From Candidatus Woesearchaeota archaeon (lineage in GTDB: Archaea; Nanobdellota; Nanobdellia; Woesearchaeales; UBA583): a stretch of 64,000 nt of DNA. Positions 43,701 to 53,396 of the stretch are shown one piece after another. The notes beneath the pieces were generated by a model. It was not told the DNA's origin. It made no database searches and worked only from the letters and a program-made list of their open reading frames with translations. The stretch is from NCBI GenBank assembly GCA_023898345.1, contig CP060218.1, positions 1 through 64,000 on the forward strand, written 5' to 3'. The position numbers and the translations under genes are program-made. Positions within the stretch are counted from its first letter, which is position 1. Each line of letters begins with the position of its first letter.

Positions 43701-44450
43701 TCACTTTCCAAAGAAGTCTCGTAGCACGTTTTGTCCTTGTGAATAATCTCCATTTACACTTAGTGCGTGGTCGGCTCCTTGTATGAGTTTTAGCTCTGCG
43801 TTTGGAAATGTTGAAATTACTTTTATTGCATCTTTGTAGTTGACTTGTTCGTCGTTGTCTCCTTGGATGATGAGGGTTGGAATCTTAACTTTGTCTGCGT
43901 TTTTCTTCATGGAAAAGGGATAGGATTTTGTGATGAAGTCAGCGTTTATCTTGAAGCTTGTCTTTTTCTTAGGCGAATAATACTCCATGAATCCTTCTTT
44001 GATAATTTCTTTTACTTTCTCTTTTCCGTAGAGCCAGTTTGCATGTTCTTCGTAATCTACTACTGGTGCTCGCATGAGGAGCCTTTTTATCTCGGGATGA
44101 GAAAGTACAGTTGCAAATGCTACGAGTCCTCCATAACTTGTGCCGATTAAACTTATTTCTTTGTATCTTTGAGCTTTGCAATAGTTGAGGGTTGTTTCAA
44201 CTTGTTGTATGTAGTTTGGAATGGAAATTCCTGTTTGAAAATCTAATTCACTTTCTCCTTGATTATCTAGATCTATTCTTATGGCGTCGATTCCTAGTTC
44301 ATTTAGAATTTGGGCTGTTTGTACTGCACTTGTGTCTTTGTTTGAACTGAGGCCGTGAATGATGATTACTATTTCTTTCGCGCCTTTTATTGTGTGTAGT
44401 ACGCCACAAACTTTTCCTAGTTCTCCTGTCATAAAGATTTTTTCTTCCAT
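43701..44450 (-). CDS. Alpha/beta hydrolase (esterase/peptidase-like)
   Basis: A 249-residue serine hydrolase of the alpha/beta fold without signal peptide. The oxyanion region is IIIHGLSSNKDT, the nucleophile elbow is GTSYGG (S105), the acid is in QGDNDEQV, and the histidine is in GADHALS. It resembles acyl-CoA/peptide esterases of the BAAT or dipeptidyl-peptidase-like type, but the substrate is not defined. It is followed on the same strand by the two arylsulfotransferase-family genes upstream of it, with 19 nt between, so the three may form one transcript. Confidence 0.9.
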   Translation of the reverse strand: MEEKIFMTGELGKVCGVLHTIKGAKEIVIIIHGLSSNKDTSAVQTAQILNELGIDAIRIDLDNQGESELDFQTGISIPNYIQQVETTLNYCKAQRYKEISLIGTSYGGLVAFATVLSHPEIKRLLMRAPVVDYEEHANWLYGKEKVKEIIKEGFMEYYSPKKKTSFKINADFITKSYPFSMKKNADKVKIPTLIIQGDNDEQVNYKDAIKVISTFPNAELKLIQGADHALSVNGDYSQGQNVLRDFFGK

Positions 44451-44469
44451 TTTCTTGTTTATCTCTCGT

Positions 44470-45567
44470 TCACTTATACGCTTTTGCGCGGTAGATCCAC
44501 TGGCGCTGTCCGTAGCTTTGTTTGTACTTTGAGTTTGTCTTGTCTTGTTTGTCTGGATGGTAATATTCCCAGACTATTTCTTTGTCGTGCGTGATCTCAA
44601 GGATTCTGCCTTTTTCACTTTCTGTTATGAGTGTGTTTCCATTTTCAAGTGCTTGGGCAAATCCTTGGGAGAGTGTAAAAAAGTTTTCTTGTGTGTATTC
44701 CCATTCAATTTTTTTTGTGAGGGGATTCAACTCAATAACTCGACTTTGTCCTCTGTATCTTCCATTGTCGAAGATGAGTAGATTGTTGTTTTCAAGAAGT
44801 TGCGCTGCGTGTGGTCCTTCTAGTTTTTTTTCAACTTCGTCTGCTTTGAGGTGCCAGAGAATTTCTTTTGTTTTTCTGTCTAGGAGAAAGAGCATGCTTG
44901 CGTGACGAGAGGTGATGAGAATGTTTCCTTTGACAAAGCCTTTCTCTTTGAGCTGTGGGTGTGTGTGGTCTAAAATATGCAGGGAATTGAAACGGTAATA
45001 ATCGTAGTGTCCTCCCCAAGGACTTTTTTCTTTTCTCCTTGCTCTGTCTGGAAGAATGGGAATTTTTGGGAAGTCGAGGCTTAGTGCTTTGTGCAATTTT
45101 TTGAATTTATGCAGGTGTTCCCAGATAGACCAGCGCCAAAGAAGCTTTCCCCTTTGTGTGTCGTATGCGTGGATGCTGTCGAAATCTATGTCGCGTCCTC
45201 TGTACTTGTGGCATTCTTTTGAAAAGGTGATGATTTCTTTGTCGTCTATGTAGAGATCGTGGTGGATTGCTTCTTTTTTTTTCCAAAGTATGTTTCCTGT
45301 GCGATCTGAACAGGCCCATTCTTTTTCTTCATAAGCTTTTTGTCCGGCAATGTAGTTTTTGTTGAAAGATGCTGCGTAGCCATAGGGAAAAGTTTTCTTT
45401 TTGTTTCCTTCAATGTCGATAACTGTCCCGTCAAAGATGCGCTCACACTTACAGACTTTTTCTTTGTTGTATATGTGTACTCCGCTAAGTGATTTGTCGA
45501 AGCTTGGTTTTGTGTGTTCTTTGTCGGCAATGTCGTTTACTTGTTTGAGAAATTCTTTTATTCCCAT
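44470..45567 (-). CDS. Soluble arylsulfotransferase-family beta-propeller
   Basis: A 365-residue protein that reads as a six-bladed propeller of the arylsulfotransferase (ASST) type. Blade repeats end in ILWHLK-like W strands. Conserved polar points are ILITSRHASM, the histidine in GPHAAQLL, IFDNGRYRGQSRVIE and NGNTLITESEKGRI. ASST enzymes move sulfate between phenolic acceptors without PAPS. Whether this distant member is catalytic is unknown. There is no signal peptide, so it seems cytoplasmic, unlike its paralogue upstream (45558-46928), which it overlaps by 10 nt. The two share the same SIWEHL/SIWDHL, WGG-YDYY and FFTLSQG landmarks and come from a tandem duplication. Confidence 0.75.
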   Translation of the reverse strand: MGIKEFLKQVNDIADKEHTKPSFDKSLSGVHIYNKEKVCKCERIFDGTVIDIEGNKKKTFPYGYAASFNKNYIAGQKAYEEKEWACSDRTGNILWKKKEAIHHDLYIDDKEIITFSKECHKYRGRDIDFDSIHAYDTQRGKLLWRWSIWEHLHKFKKLHKALSLDFPKIPILPDRARRKEKSPWGGHYDYYRFNSLHILDHTHPQLKEKGFVKGNILITSRHASMLFLLDRKTKEILWHLKADEVEKKLEGPHAAQLLENNNLLIFDNGRYRGQSRVIELNPLTKKIEWEYTQENFFTLSQGFAQALENGNTLITESEKGRILEITHDKEIVWEYYHPDKQDKTNSKYKQSYGQRQWIYRAKAYK

Positions 45568-46928
45568 TTTTTGTTTTCAAACTCTTGAATTTGCTCTGTG
45601 CTGTAACGGTAGGCGCGATATATTTGGAAAGCTACTTCTTCGCTATCTACTATTGTTGTTTCTGGTGTTTGGTAGTCCCAGACTATTTCTTTGTTTGGTG
45701 TGATTTCAAATATTCTTCCTTTCTCACTTTCTGTTATGAGTCTGTTTCCATTTGGAAGTTCTTGTACATAGCCTTGTGAAAGTGTAAAGAAATTTTTCGG
45801 GGAGTATTCCCAGGTGACTTTTAGTGTAACGGGGTCTACTTCTATTACTCTGCTTTGTTCTTTGTACCTGCCGTTGTCAAACATGAGGATGGAACCGTTT
45901 TGCAGCATTTGTGGTGCGTGTTGTCCTTGGATTTGTCCTTCTATTTCTGAGTAAACTCCTGACCAGAGTATTTCTTTTGTGTTTTTGTCGAGTATGAAGA
46001 CCATTGAACCGTGTCTGAAACTGAGTATCCAGTTGCCTGGTGTGAATGCTCTGTGTATTTTTTCCATGCTGTTTTCTGGTACTAAGGAAAAGGAATTTAG
46101 GTGATAGTAATCATATTCTCCTCCCCAGATGCTTAGATTTTTTTTTGTGTTTTCTGGTAGGATGTTTCCTTCTTCTTTGTCGAGTTCAAGTGGTGCGTGG
46201 AATTTTTGAAAGTCTTTGAGGTGATCCCATATTGACCATTGTGAGATTTCATTCCCGTCTTTGTCGAGTTCTGCTATGACGCCAAATTCTACATTTCGTC
46301 CATTGTACTCGTGCACGTCTTTTGTGAGTACGAAAATACTGCCATTATCGAGTGGGAGGATTTCGTGATGGATGGGCATGTTCTCTTTTATCCACACAGG
46401 TTCTCCGTCAAAGGTGAACTTTCCCCAACGTGGCATTTCATATCCTTCTTGTGCGTAGTAGTATCCTTTGTTGTCGAGAATGGGGAGATAGGAAAAGTTC
46501 CAGGTTCTGACGATGTTGCCGTTCATGTCCATGAGTCCTTTTTCAAAGAGTGTGTAGCCGTCAAATGCTTTTTCTTTGTCGTACTTTGTTATGCCTGTTT
46601 GCAGTATGTCTTTTGTTGCTTGGTAGTTTACTCCGGCGTCTTGATTTGGTGTTATGATGAGACTTACTGCGTAGCTTGTTCCTGCAAGAAATATGGCAAG
46701 TCCAGAGAAAAGGAGAACTTTTCTTTCTTTGTACATGTAGGAGAAAAAGACTTTGACTTTGTAACGGTAGAATCTGAGAAGGAAACCTAGAATAAGTGCA
46801 AAAAAACCTACTATTGTGGACCAGAGTGAACTGAGGAGGTAGCCGCCTGTTCCCGGGTCTATGTACGCGTATGTTTGTGTTGCAGAGAGTGTAATGATGA
46901 AAAGAAGAGAAAAGATTTTTTTGTGCAT
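45558..46928 (-). CDS. Membrane-anchored arylsulfotransferase-family beta-propeller
   Basis: A 456-residue paralogue of the next gene with an added N-terminal membrane module. It has a signal-like helix (1-21), the motif YIDPGTGGYL, a second helix, a basic loop and a third helix (about 72-93). The propeller then follows, presumably outside the cell. The YIDPGTG module is familiar from surface-polysaccharide loci in bacteria. Conserved points match the paralogue: RHGSMVF, QHAPQML, FDNGRYKEQSRVIE and TESEKGRIFE. Its promoter is a TATA-like box near 46952-46959 (minus). A role in modifying or binding surface glycans is a reasonable guess. Confidence 0.75.
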   Translation of the reverse strand: MHKKIFSLLFIITLSATQTYAYIDPGTGGYLLSSLWSTIVGFFALILGFLLRFYRYKVKVFFSYMYKERKVLLFSGLAIFLAGTSYAVSLIITPNQDAGVNYQATKDILQTGITKYDKEKAFDGYTLFEKGLMDMNGNIVRTWNFSYLPILDNKGYYYAQEGYEMPRWGKFTFDGEPVWIKENMPIHHEILPLDNGSIFVLTKDVHEYNGRNVEFGVIAELDKDGNEISQWSIWDHLKDFQKFHAPLELDKEEGNILPENTKKNLSIWGGEYDYYHLNSFSLVPENSMEKIHRAFTPGNWILSFRHGSMVFILDKNTKEILWSGVYSEIEGQIQGQHAPQMLQNGSILMFDNGRYKEQSRVIEVDPVTLKVTWEYSPKNFFTLSQGYVQELPNGNRLITESEKGRIFEITPNKEIVWDYQTPETTIVDSEEVAFQIYRAYRYSTEQIQEFENKKWE

Positions 46929-46991
46929 GTAACTTTGTTGGTGTTTTTCTTTTTTAAGTTTGTGTTTGGGTTGGATTTGTGTAGCTTTTCT

Positions 46992-47999
46992 TTATTTTGC
47001 AATTACAGTTTGTTCAAAGAGTTTGGTATTGGTTATTATGAGTATTTGATAGGGTTTATTTTTTTCGAGATTGCAACCATATAAATCAACATTATTTATT
47101 CCAGAATATATTTTATTTGAATATAATGCTTCTATTTCTTCCGTGGTTAGGGTTTTGTTATAAATTCTTACATCATCTAATTGACCATTATATTTTCCAG
47201 TTCCGTCTTGGGCCATTCCAAAAAGTAAGTCATAATTGTTGTCTGTTGGTAAGCCACTTGCACCACTTTTTACTAATTCGCCATCAACATATAAGTACCC
47301 AATTGTTGTTGTGTGAATTCCGACGACATGGTGCCAATTATTATCATTAGAATTAACTGGATTTACGAGAGAATCTTTTCTTAGGCCTATTTTCCCACCG
47401 AGTGGGGGAGAAATTAAGGCACTCCAGCCAATGGTGACTCCCCAATTGCCGCTATCGAATTGATTTGAGGTTTTACTTATAACCATAAATTCAGTCCCTG
47501 TATATTTTACCCATAAACTCATTGAAAAATTGTTTCCATTTGGATCTAAAATGTCTGTAAAATTAATGTAGTCATCAATTCCATCAAAGTTAAATGCTAA
47601 TCCTTTTATTCCTTTAACATAGGTGATGTTCCCATTTTCAATTCCGTCATATGTATTTTTAGAAGAGTCTATACTGTTGTTTTCTCCTTGCCACCATCCT
47701 TGTAAATTATTAGAAGAAATAAATGAGATATTATTTAGGTTACAAACTTCCTTTCCATTAGTGTTTAGTATTTTAACCTCGTTTAGACTTTGTTTTTTTC
47801 CACTTTTTAGATATAAACTGCTGCCAATAATTCCTTCGACTCTCAAATTTTCTTCTGTATTACTTTGTTTTTCTATCTCTGAAAAGGTAGAACTTGATAT
47901 TTGAGGCCAGATTCTTTGAAAACTACTCACAGAAACAACAACAATGACAAGAAATAAGGCAGTTGCAATAACTGGGGCTGTGGCTTTCTTGAAGCTCAT
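46992..47999 (-). CDS. Type IV pilin-like protein with LamG domain
   Basis: A 335-residue protein beginning with an archaeal class III (prepilin-type) signal: a short basic head (MSFKK), a probable cleavage just before TAPVIATAL, and a hydrophobic helix that would pack into a pilus. A small beta module (about 35-85) is shared with the pilin at 57955 (compare ISSSTFSEIEKQS with SGSTLSHVETQS). A LamG/concanavalin-like domain (about 98-290) follows, with LAFNFDGIDDYINF, NWHHVVGIH and QLDDVRIYNKTLTTEEIEAL. LamG domains bind sugars or proteins, so this may be an adhesive minor pilin. A TATA box near 48019-48028 (minus) gives a leaderless start. Confidence 0.82.
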   Translation of the reverse strand: MSFKKATAPVIATALFLVIVVVSVSSFQRIWPQISSSTFSEIEKQSNTEENLRVEGIIGSSLYLKSGKKQSLNEVKILNTNGKEVCNLNNISFISSNNLQGWWQGENNSIDSSKNTYDGIENGNITYVKGIKGLAFNFDGIDDYINFTDILDPNGNNFSMSLWVKYTGTEFMVISKTSNQFDSGNWGVTIGWSALISPPLGGKIGLRKDSLVNPVNSNDNNWHHVVGIHTTTIGYLYVDGELVKSGASGLPTDNNYDLLFGMAQDGTGKYNGQLDDVRIYNKTLTTEEIEALYSNKIYSGINNVDLYGCNLEKNKPYQILIITNTKLFEQTVIAK

Positions 48000-48102
48000 T
48001 TCTATTGAGTAAGTGTAATTTTTATAAAGTTTCTGCTGGCTTGGCTCTGTGGCAAGTCAGTTTTATTTATTTAAACTTAGGATATAGTTTTTTGATAGGC
48101 AT

Positions 48103-48112
48103 ACTTATAAAT
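48103..48112 (+). promoter_or_regulatory. TATA box of the nucleotidyltransferase-HEPN gene
   Basis: The sequence acttataaat lies 25-34 nt upstream of the ATG at 48137. Confidence 0.55.
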
Positions 48113-48136
48113 CTCAATGGCTTAGTGCCTAGGTAA

Positions 48137-49963
48137 ATGGCAAAGCAAAAAGATGCTGCACAGACAAAGCCAAAGGAACCAGAACTTGCTTTTGATAAGG
48201 AGATTGCACGTCTTCCTGATGAGATGAAGAAGAAACTTAAGCAAAAGGAAGAGCTTATCAAGCCTATTGTGGAGGCGATTGAGGCTAGGGTCAAGGAAAA
48301 AGCTATGGGTTTTTATCTTATGCCTGAAATTGAGGTAAAGAACAATATGCCTATTCCTAACTTTGACAAGCTTACTCTTCATTTTCTTCTTGACGACTTT
48401 GAGCGTCCTGTTCAGTTCTTTGATCCGAAACTTTTGTTTGAGAATGATTTTTCTAAGTTCTTGATTGAAGAAAAAAAGCAGGATCAGATGGGACAGCCTT
48501 ATTCTCATTTTGCTTTGAAAGCTGATAGTAATATTGTGTTTAGGGGAACGAGTATTTCTCTTCTTCGTGAAACGTGTTTTGATTCTGTGTATGATGAACT
48601 TAAGCGTTTGGGTTCTTCTTTTGTGTACAAAGATAATCGTGGTTTTATTTCTGCTTTGAAAACTATTGATATTCACCGTAATATGCTTCTTCAGAAATTT
48701 GAGAAGTACATTGTTGTGTATGCTGGTGCTGGTTCTTGGCTTCGTGGAGAAAAATCGAATGACTTTGACGTGTTTGTTGTTGTTGATGATACGGACGTCA
48801 AGCGTATGCCAAGAATGCAGGTGAAAGACCAACTTACTCGTATTATTTGGCAGATGTCAAATGAGGTTGCTGCTTTGACGGGCATTCAAATTCATATTCA
48901 AGTTTATCTTTTGACGGACTTTTGGGAGGCGCTCAAAGATGCTCATCCTGTTATGTTTACGTTCCTTCGTGATGGTGTCCCTTTTTACGACAGAGGTTTG
49001 TACAGTGCTTGGAAGGAACTTCTTAAGCTTGGGAAAATCAGGCCGTCGCCAGAAGCTATTGACATGCACATGAATGTTGCGAACCAGCTTGTTGATAGGG
49101 CAAAGAAAACGCTTGCTGACATTATGATGAGTGATGTGTACTATGCTGCGCTCAATCCTGCTCAGGCAATTCTTATGCTTAAAGGATACAACCCAACAAC
49201 GCCAAAGGAAACGGTTCGTATGTTCAAGGAAGTTCTTCTTGCAAAGGAAAAATGTGTTTCTAAAAAGGATGTTGAAGTTTTGGAAAGTGCTGTGAAGATG
49301 TTTAAGGAAATTGAACATAACAAGGAGATGGAAGTTAAGGGAGAGGATATTGATAAGATGCTCAAGGAACTTGATTCTTTCCTTACAAACATTAAGAAGC
49401 TTTTCGAGGAAATTACAGAGGAGAGAACGAAGGAGTCTATTGTGAGTTCGTACAACGAGCTGCTTGTTCAGATGAAGACTTTGCCTCTTCTCAAGAATGT
49501 TGCTGAGGATGGAGTTGTCGCTGCTTTTGAGAAAAATTATGTTAAGACTATGCCTTCTTTTGTGAAGGATTCTTTGAAGAATATTTTGAAGGCAAAATCG
49601 GAGTATGAAAAGGGAAAGATTTCAACAACTGAGGTAAATAAGGTTCTCAAGGAAATTAGGAATGTGCTTGCTGAAATTAAGGAGTACAGAGACAAGAATA
49701 TTATTCAGGAGATAAATCGTCGTAAACTTATTTTTCAGTATGCTGACAAGAAGAGTGCTGAGTTGCTGAGAATCGCAGGAGAAATTTATCTTTTGGATGT
49801 GTCTGGCGACAAGTTGTATGTGTACAAGAACAAAGCTTTTGTCGAATCTGATGAAAAGCGGGAAACTCTTTCTGACAACTCGAAGCTTGAGAGGCTGAGT
49901 ATTGACGAGGCACTTGTTTCGGCGGCTAAGCTTGTTCTCAAGACGGAAGAATTTTTCTTATAG
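48137..49963 (+). CDS. Nucleotidyltransferase-HEPN two-domain protein
   Basis: A 608-residue soluble protein. A polymerase-beta-type nucleotidyltransferase domain is marked by GAGSWLRGEKSNDFDVFVVV, with the catalytic pair D209 and D211 after the G-S motif. It is preceded by about 190 residues of charged helices and a strand-rich part. A HEPN-like helical domain follows (about 345-410) with ANQLVDRAKKTLADIMMSD and YYAALNPAQAILMLKG. The rest is long coiled helices ending in a small beta domain. Separate MNT and HEPN proteins usually form toxin-antitoxin pairs. Here the domains are fused in a large protein with a strong promoter and native codon use, so a housekeeping RNA-related role is more likely. 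The substrate is unknown. Confidence 0.75.
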   Translation: MAKQKDAAQTKPKEPELAFDKEIARLPDEMKKKLKQKEELIKPIVEAIEARVKEKAMGFYLMPEIEVKNNMPIPNFDKLTLHFLLDDFERPVQFFDPKLLFENDFSKFLIEEKKQDQMGQPYSHFALKADSNIVFRGTSISLLRETCFDSVYDELKRLGSSFVYKDNRGFISALKTIDIHRNMLLQKFEKYIVVYAGAGSWLRGEKSNDFDVFVVVDDTDVKRMPRMQVKDQLTRIIWQMSNEVAALTGIQIHIQVYLLTDFWEALKDAHPVMFTFLRDGVPFYDRGLYSAWKELLKLGKIRPSPEAIDMHMNVANQLVDRAKKTLADIMMSDVYYAALNPAQAILMLKGYNPTTPKETVRMFKEVLLAKEKCVSKKDVEVLESAVKMFKEIEHNKEMEVKGEDIDKMLKELDSFLTNIKKLFEEITEERTKESIVSSYNELLVQMKTLPLLKNVAEDGVVAAFEKNYVKTMPSFVKDSLKNILKAKSEYEKGKISTTEVNKVLKEIRNVLAEIKEYRDKNIIQEINRRKLIFQYADKKSAELLRIAGEIYLLDVSGDKLYVYKNKAFVESDEKRETLSDNSKLERLSIDEALVSAAKLVLKTEEFFL

Positions 49964-50033
49964 GATTTTTTATTCTTTCGCCCCTTCTCTTAAGTAACTA
50001 ATATTTTTAATGCTTGAGTCTTCGATTTAGCTT

Positions 50034-53000
50034 ATGAAAAAACTCTTTCATGCTCTTGTTTTTGTGATTTCTTTTTTTTTTGGTATTAGTTCAGTCTTGG
50101 CATCCTGTTCTTTTACGGACAATAGTGATGAGTGTCCAAGGTTTAGTTCTTCCTTTTTGGAAGTTTCTTTGGCGGGGGTCCAGAGCTCTGGCGTTGGTAG
50201 TGTTGAAGCTTTTTTGTCTAATAAGCTTAATCCAAATAATAAAATTCCTCTTTCTTATGAAAATGGAAAACTTAAAAATACTCAGGCTTTGACGGAATCT
50301 GGGGTTTATGTTCTTGAAGTTACTGTCTTAGATGCTGCAGGCAATAAACTTACAACTCTTGAAAAGGAACTTATTTTTGATTCTCTTGAACCTGCTCCTC
50401 CTCTTTTGTCTTTGCTTACTCAGACAACTGCTGAAAAGGTGACTCTTTATGGTCATACTCAGATTCCAAAAACTAAGGTAAAAGTCGATTCTGGAAGTAC
50501 GAAGGACATTATTAGTGATGAGAGTGGAAATTTTAGTGTTCAGATTTCTCTTAAGACTGGTGTTAATTATGTGAAAGCTTATACTGTAAACGACGAGGGT
50601 CAGACTTCAGCTCTTGTTGAAAGGATTATTCTTAGGTCTGCTGAGGATCTTAAGGTAAGGCCAGCGTCTCAGGTTACGAGTATTAGTTTGGAAGCTTTTT
50701 CTGGAAATAATGAGAGGACAGAGGGAGCTGTTACGACAAAACAAAATCTTTTTGTGAAGGGGAAAGCTAGTGGCTCTGACGGCTCTGTTGTGTATGTGAA
50801 TGGGCAGCCTGCTCTTGTTGTTGGCGGTCAATTTGCTGCTTTTGTTCTTCTTAATGAGGGGGAGAACACTATTGTTGCTGAATCAAGAGTTGGAGATGCT
50901 AGGGCTGAGAAGGATATTACTTATGTTAAGCCTCGTTTTCTTTTTTTGAGTCAGGATTATGATAAAGTTGTTTCTAGTTCTTCTCCTACTTTTTCTGGAA
51001 CGACAAACTTAGATCTTCCTTTTTATGCTTATGTTAATGGAAAACTTCTTGGGACGATTACGCCAAAGGACGGGAAATATTCTTTTTCTCTTAAGGGGCT
51101 TCAAGCTGGGAAAAATACTCTTCTTTTGGAAGGTCTTACTCATCAGGAATTTTATGATCTTCTTTATTATGACACGCAGTCTCCTTCTGTTGAACTAAAG
51201 AGTGCTTCTGTTCTTGCTCAAGACTCTGAACTTACGTTTTTGATTACAGATGATATTGGAGTTGATCTTTCTAAGCTTAAGGTGAAGGTTGATTCAACTT
51301 CATATGGGTATGGTGATTTAACTCGTAGGGGGGATTATTATTCTTTGAATCTTTCGGATGTTTCTGATGGCACACATTCTTATTCTGTGCAGGTGGAGGA
51401 TTATGTTGGAAAGACTGCAAGTAATAGTGGGCAGGTGAGTGTTGGGAGTTCTTCTTCACAGGAAGATCTTTTGCAAAGTTTTGAATTTGATAGTGGTGAG
51501 GTTATTGGAAATGAGATGTTTATTAGTCCGACAACTTCGTATTTGAGTATTCAGGCGTCGGAATTTGTTGCGTTTGAATCTATTTTTATTGATGAGGTTC
51601 GTCATTCTGATTATCTTATTTATGCTGATAAACATATTGAGCTTAAGAATTTGGAATTTCTTCATGCGAATGGGAGTGTGGAGTTTGTGTATATTGATGC
51701 TGATCATAAAAAATATACGAGGTCTTTTCTTTATCATAAAACTGAGGGGAGTAGTGTTTCAGATTTAGGTATTCAACTTGATTATGTTCGACAGCATGCC
51801 GCTTCAACTGTTGGCGGAGCAGCCCTTGTAACGGGAACGATTAATGGTTCTTTTGTGAATTGGGGAGAAGTTAGTTTTAACTCTATTGATACGTTTAAGA
51901 GATATGGAAATAATTTTGAGGTTGCTATTCCTCTTGAGCAGGGAAAACAAAATTTAAGGATTCACTTGGCTGATTATGCTGGCTCTGACGAAACGGTTAC
52001 TGTCGGGTCTCTTTTGTATGGGGACGCTTCTTCTCCTGAGTTGCAGGGAAGTTCTTCTCAACATGTGCCTCATTTGGATAGTGTTGAAAATGAGAGCTTT
52101 GAAATTACTTTGGAAGAGTCTCCTTCTACTCCTTATTTTTATTTTGCGTCTTCGTATGATGGTGTTGATTTTATGGGGGCTTCTTATCTTGAGAAAGATA
52201 CTCTTTTGCCTGTTCAACAAAGACAGGGTTTGCGAGCTTTGCAGTTGAGTGGTAAGGAAACTTCGAGGAGGGTGTTTGATTCTGGCATGTATCTTAAATC
52301 TCTGGATAGTGAAGTTCCTCAAGCTTTTCTTGTAAAAAATGGTGGTGTGTATCAGTTGATCATTGATCCTACTCTTTCGGTACTTGATGAGGATAGTATT
52401 AGTATTTCAGTGGATGGGGTGAATAGTACTGCTTTTTCAAAATGTGATGACACTTATGCTTTGAATAGTGTGTGTCTAGAGAATTTTGGGAATGTACGTT
52501 CTGTTTCGCAGATCAAACTTTTTGTTCGGGATGTGGCTGGAAATGTTTTGGCGAGAGTCTTTAGGGCTTCTGAAGCTGTTGAGAAATCTAGTGCACTTCA
52601 AAGTGAGAGTGTTCCTCTTCTTTATTTTACTGGGAATGACAGACAGACTTCGAGGGCAAACTATTTTGTGCAGGGGCAGTTTACTGCTGAGAGCGCGCCA
52701 GAGAAAGTGAGCACTGGTGATGGCACAGAGTGTTTTTTTGATGATTATAATTTTGTTTGTCCTGTGAAACTTAAGGGGGGACAAAATGTTATCACAGTTA
52801 TTGTGGAAACGGTTACTGGACAAAAGGGGAGTGCTTCTTTTGAAATTGAGCTGATTAGTGATATTGATCTTAGTTTTGATAGTTTGGATGGCGAGAGCTT
52901 GTACCATTTTGGTGATGCGTATTATCTTGATGCTTCTGCTCTTGGAAAACTTCTTCAGGCAAATGGGCAAGTTTCTCCAGAGTCACAGATTTCTCTTTTG

Positions 53001-53213
53001 ATTGGATCGCAGGAAATTGCGTATGGAAAAAGGAATGGTAGTTTTTCCCTTGACCTTAATCTTGATCCTTACTTGCAAGAGGAAGAGGCTGAACTTGCTT
53101 TGCGTTTGAAGGCTGAAGATGAGCAAAATCCTCAGAATGTTGTTTTTTCAGAGGTGGTGAAGGTCTTTTATAGTAGAGCTTTGCAAGCAATTGTTGATGT
53201 TATTGTGAGGTAA
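50034..53213 (+). CDS. Large exported protein with Ig-like repeats and lipobox-like signal
   Basis: A 1059-residue exported protein. The signal peptide ends SVLASC, a good match to a lipobox (L-A-S-C at 21-24), so it may be a lipoprotein. The mature chain is a string of beta-sandwich modules, several beginning with a proline-rich or YVKPRF hinge and containing the G-x-F-S/x-V-x-L-x-x-G-x-N pattern of bacterial Ig-like/glucodextranase-type repeats (DESGNFSVQISLKTGVNYV, DGKYSFSLKGLQAGKNTL). There is no C-terminal membrane helix. It is probably a long surface stalk or adhesin. The lipobox links it to the Lgt-like protein at 17327. A TATA-like box lies near 50000-50010. Confidence 0.75.
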   Translation: MKKLFHALVFVISFFFGISSVLASCSFTDNSDECPRFSSSFLEVSLAGVQSSGVGSVEAFLSNKLNPNNKIPLSYENGKLKNTQALTESGVYVLEVTVLDAAGNKLTTLEKELIFDSLEPAPPLLSLLTQTTAEKVTLYGHTQIPKTKVKVDSGSTKDIISDESGNFSVQISLKTGVNYVKAYTVNDEGQTSALVERIILRSAEDLKVRPASQVTSISLEAFSGNNERTEGAVTTKQNLFVKGKASGSDGSVVYVNGQPALVVGGQFAAFVLLNEGENTIVAESRVGDARAEKDITYVKPRFLFLSQDYDKVVSSSSPTFSGTTNLDLPFYAYVNGKLLGTITPKDGKYSFSLKGLQAGKNTLLLEGLTHQEFYDLLYYDTQSPSVELKSASVLAQDSELTFLITDDIGVDLSKLKVKVDSTSYGYGDLTRRGDYYSLNLSDVSDGTHSYSVQVEDYVGKTASNSGQVSVGSSSSQEDLLQSFEFDSGEVIGNEMFISPTTSYLSIQASEFVAFESIFIDEVRHSDYLIYADKHIELKNLEFLHANGSVEFVYIDADHKKYTRSFLYHKTEGSSVSDLGIQLDYVRQHAASTVGGAALVTGTINGSFVNWGEVSFNSIDTFKRYGNNFEVAIPLEQGKQNLRIHLADYAGSDETVTVGSLLYGDASSPELQGSSSQHVPHLDSVENESFEITLEESPSTPYFYFASSYDGVDFMGASYLEKDTLLPVQQRQGLRALQLSGKETSRRVFDSGMYLKSLDSEVPQAFLVKNGGVYQLIIDPTLSVLDEDSISISVDGVNSTAFSKCDDTYALNSVCLENFGNVRSVSQIKLFVRDVAGNVLARVFRASEAVEKSSALQSESVPLLYFTGNDRQTSRANYFVQGQFTAESAPEKVSTGDGTECFFDDYNFVCPVKLKGGQNVITVIVETVTGQKGSASFEIELISDIDLSFDSLDGESLYHFGDAYYLDASALGKLLQANGQVSPESQISLLIGSQEIAYGKRNGSFSLDLNLDPYLQEEEAELALRLKAEDEQNPQNVVFSEVVKVFYSRALQAIVDVIVR

Positions 53214-53242
53214 GGTTTTTCGTTTTCCTTCTTAGTTTGGTT

Positions 53243-53300
53243 TAATGTCTTGGAGCTGCGCTCTGCTTTGGATTGGCAGATTCTAGCGATTTCTTTACTT
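53243..53300. repeat. 58-nt direct repeat, copy 1
   Basis: Matches 53473-53530 ungapped at 47 of 58 positions (by eye). The last 17 nt (tagcgatttctttactt) are identical in both. The internal hairpin is weaker here (GAGC-TGC-GCTC). Confidence 0.7.
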
Positions 53301-53396
53301 TTTTTAGGGAGTTTGTATAGATAAGATATTTTTTAAATTGAGTATGGAAGATCCAATATGTTTCTTTGTTTTCTTTTGTTAGTATTTTACTTCCTT

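Noticed and set aside
48122..48832. 236-codon open frame antisense to the nucleotidyltransferase-HEPN gene
   Set aside because: Shadow of a well-supported gene; composition is not protein-like.
48137..49963. Classic MNT-HEPN toxin-antitoxin module
   Set aside because: Both domains are in one large protein with native codon use and a strong promoter, not two small overlapping genes.
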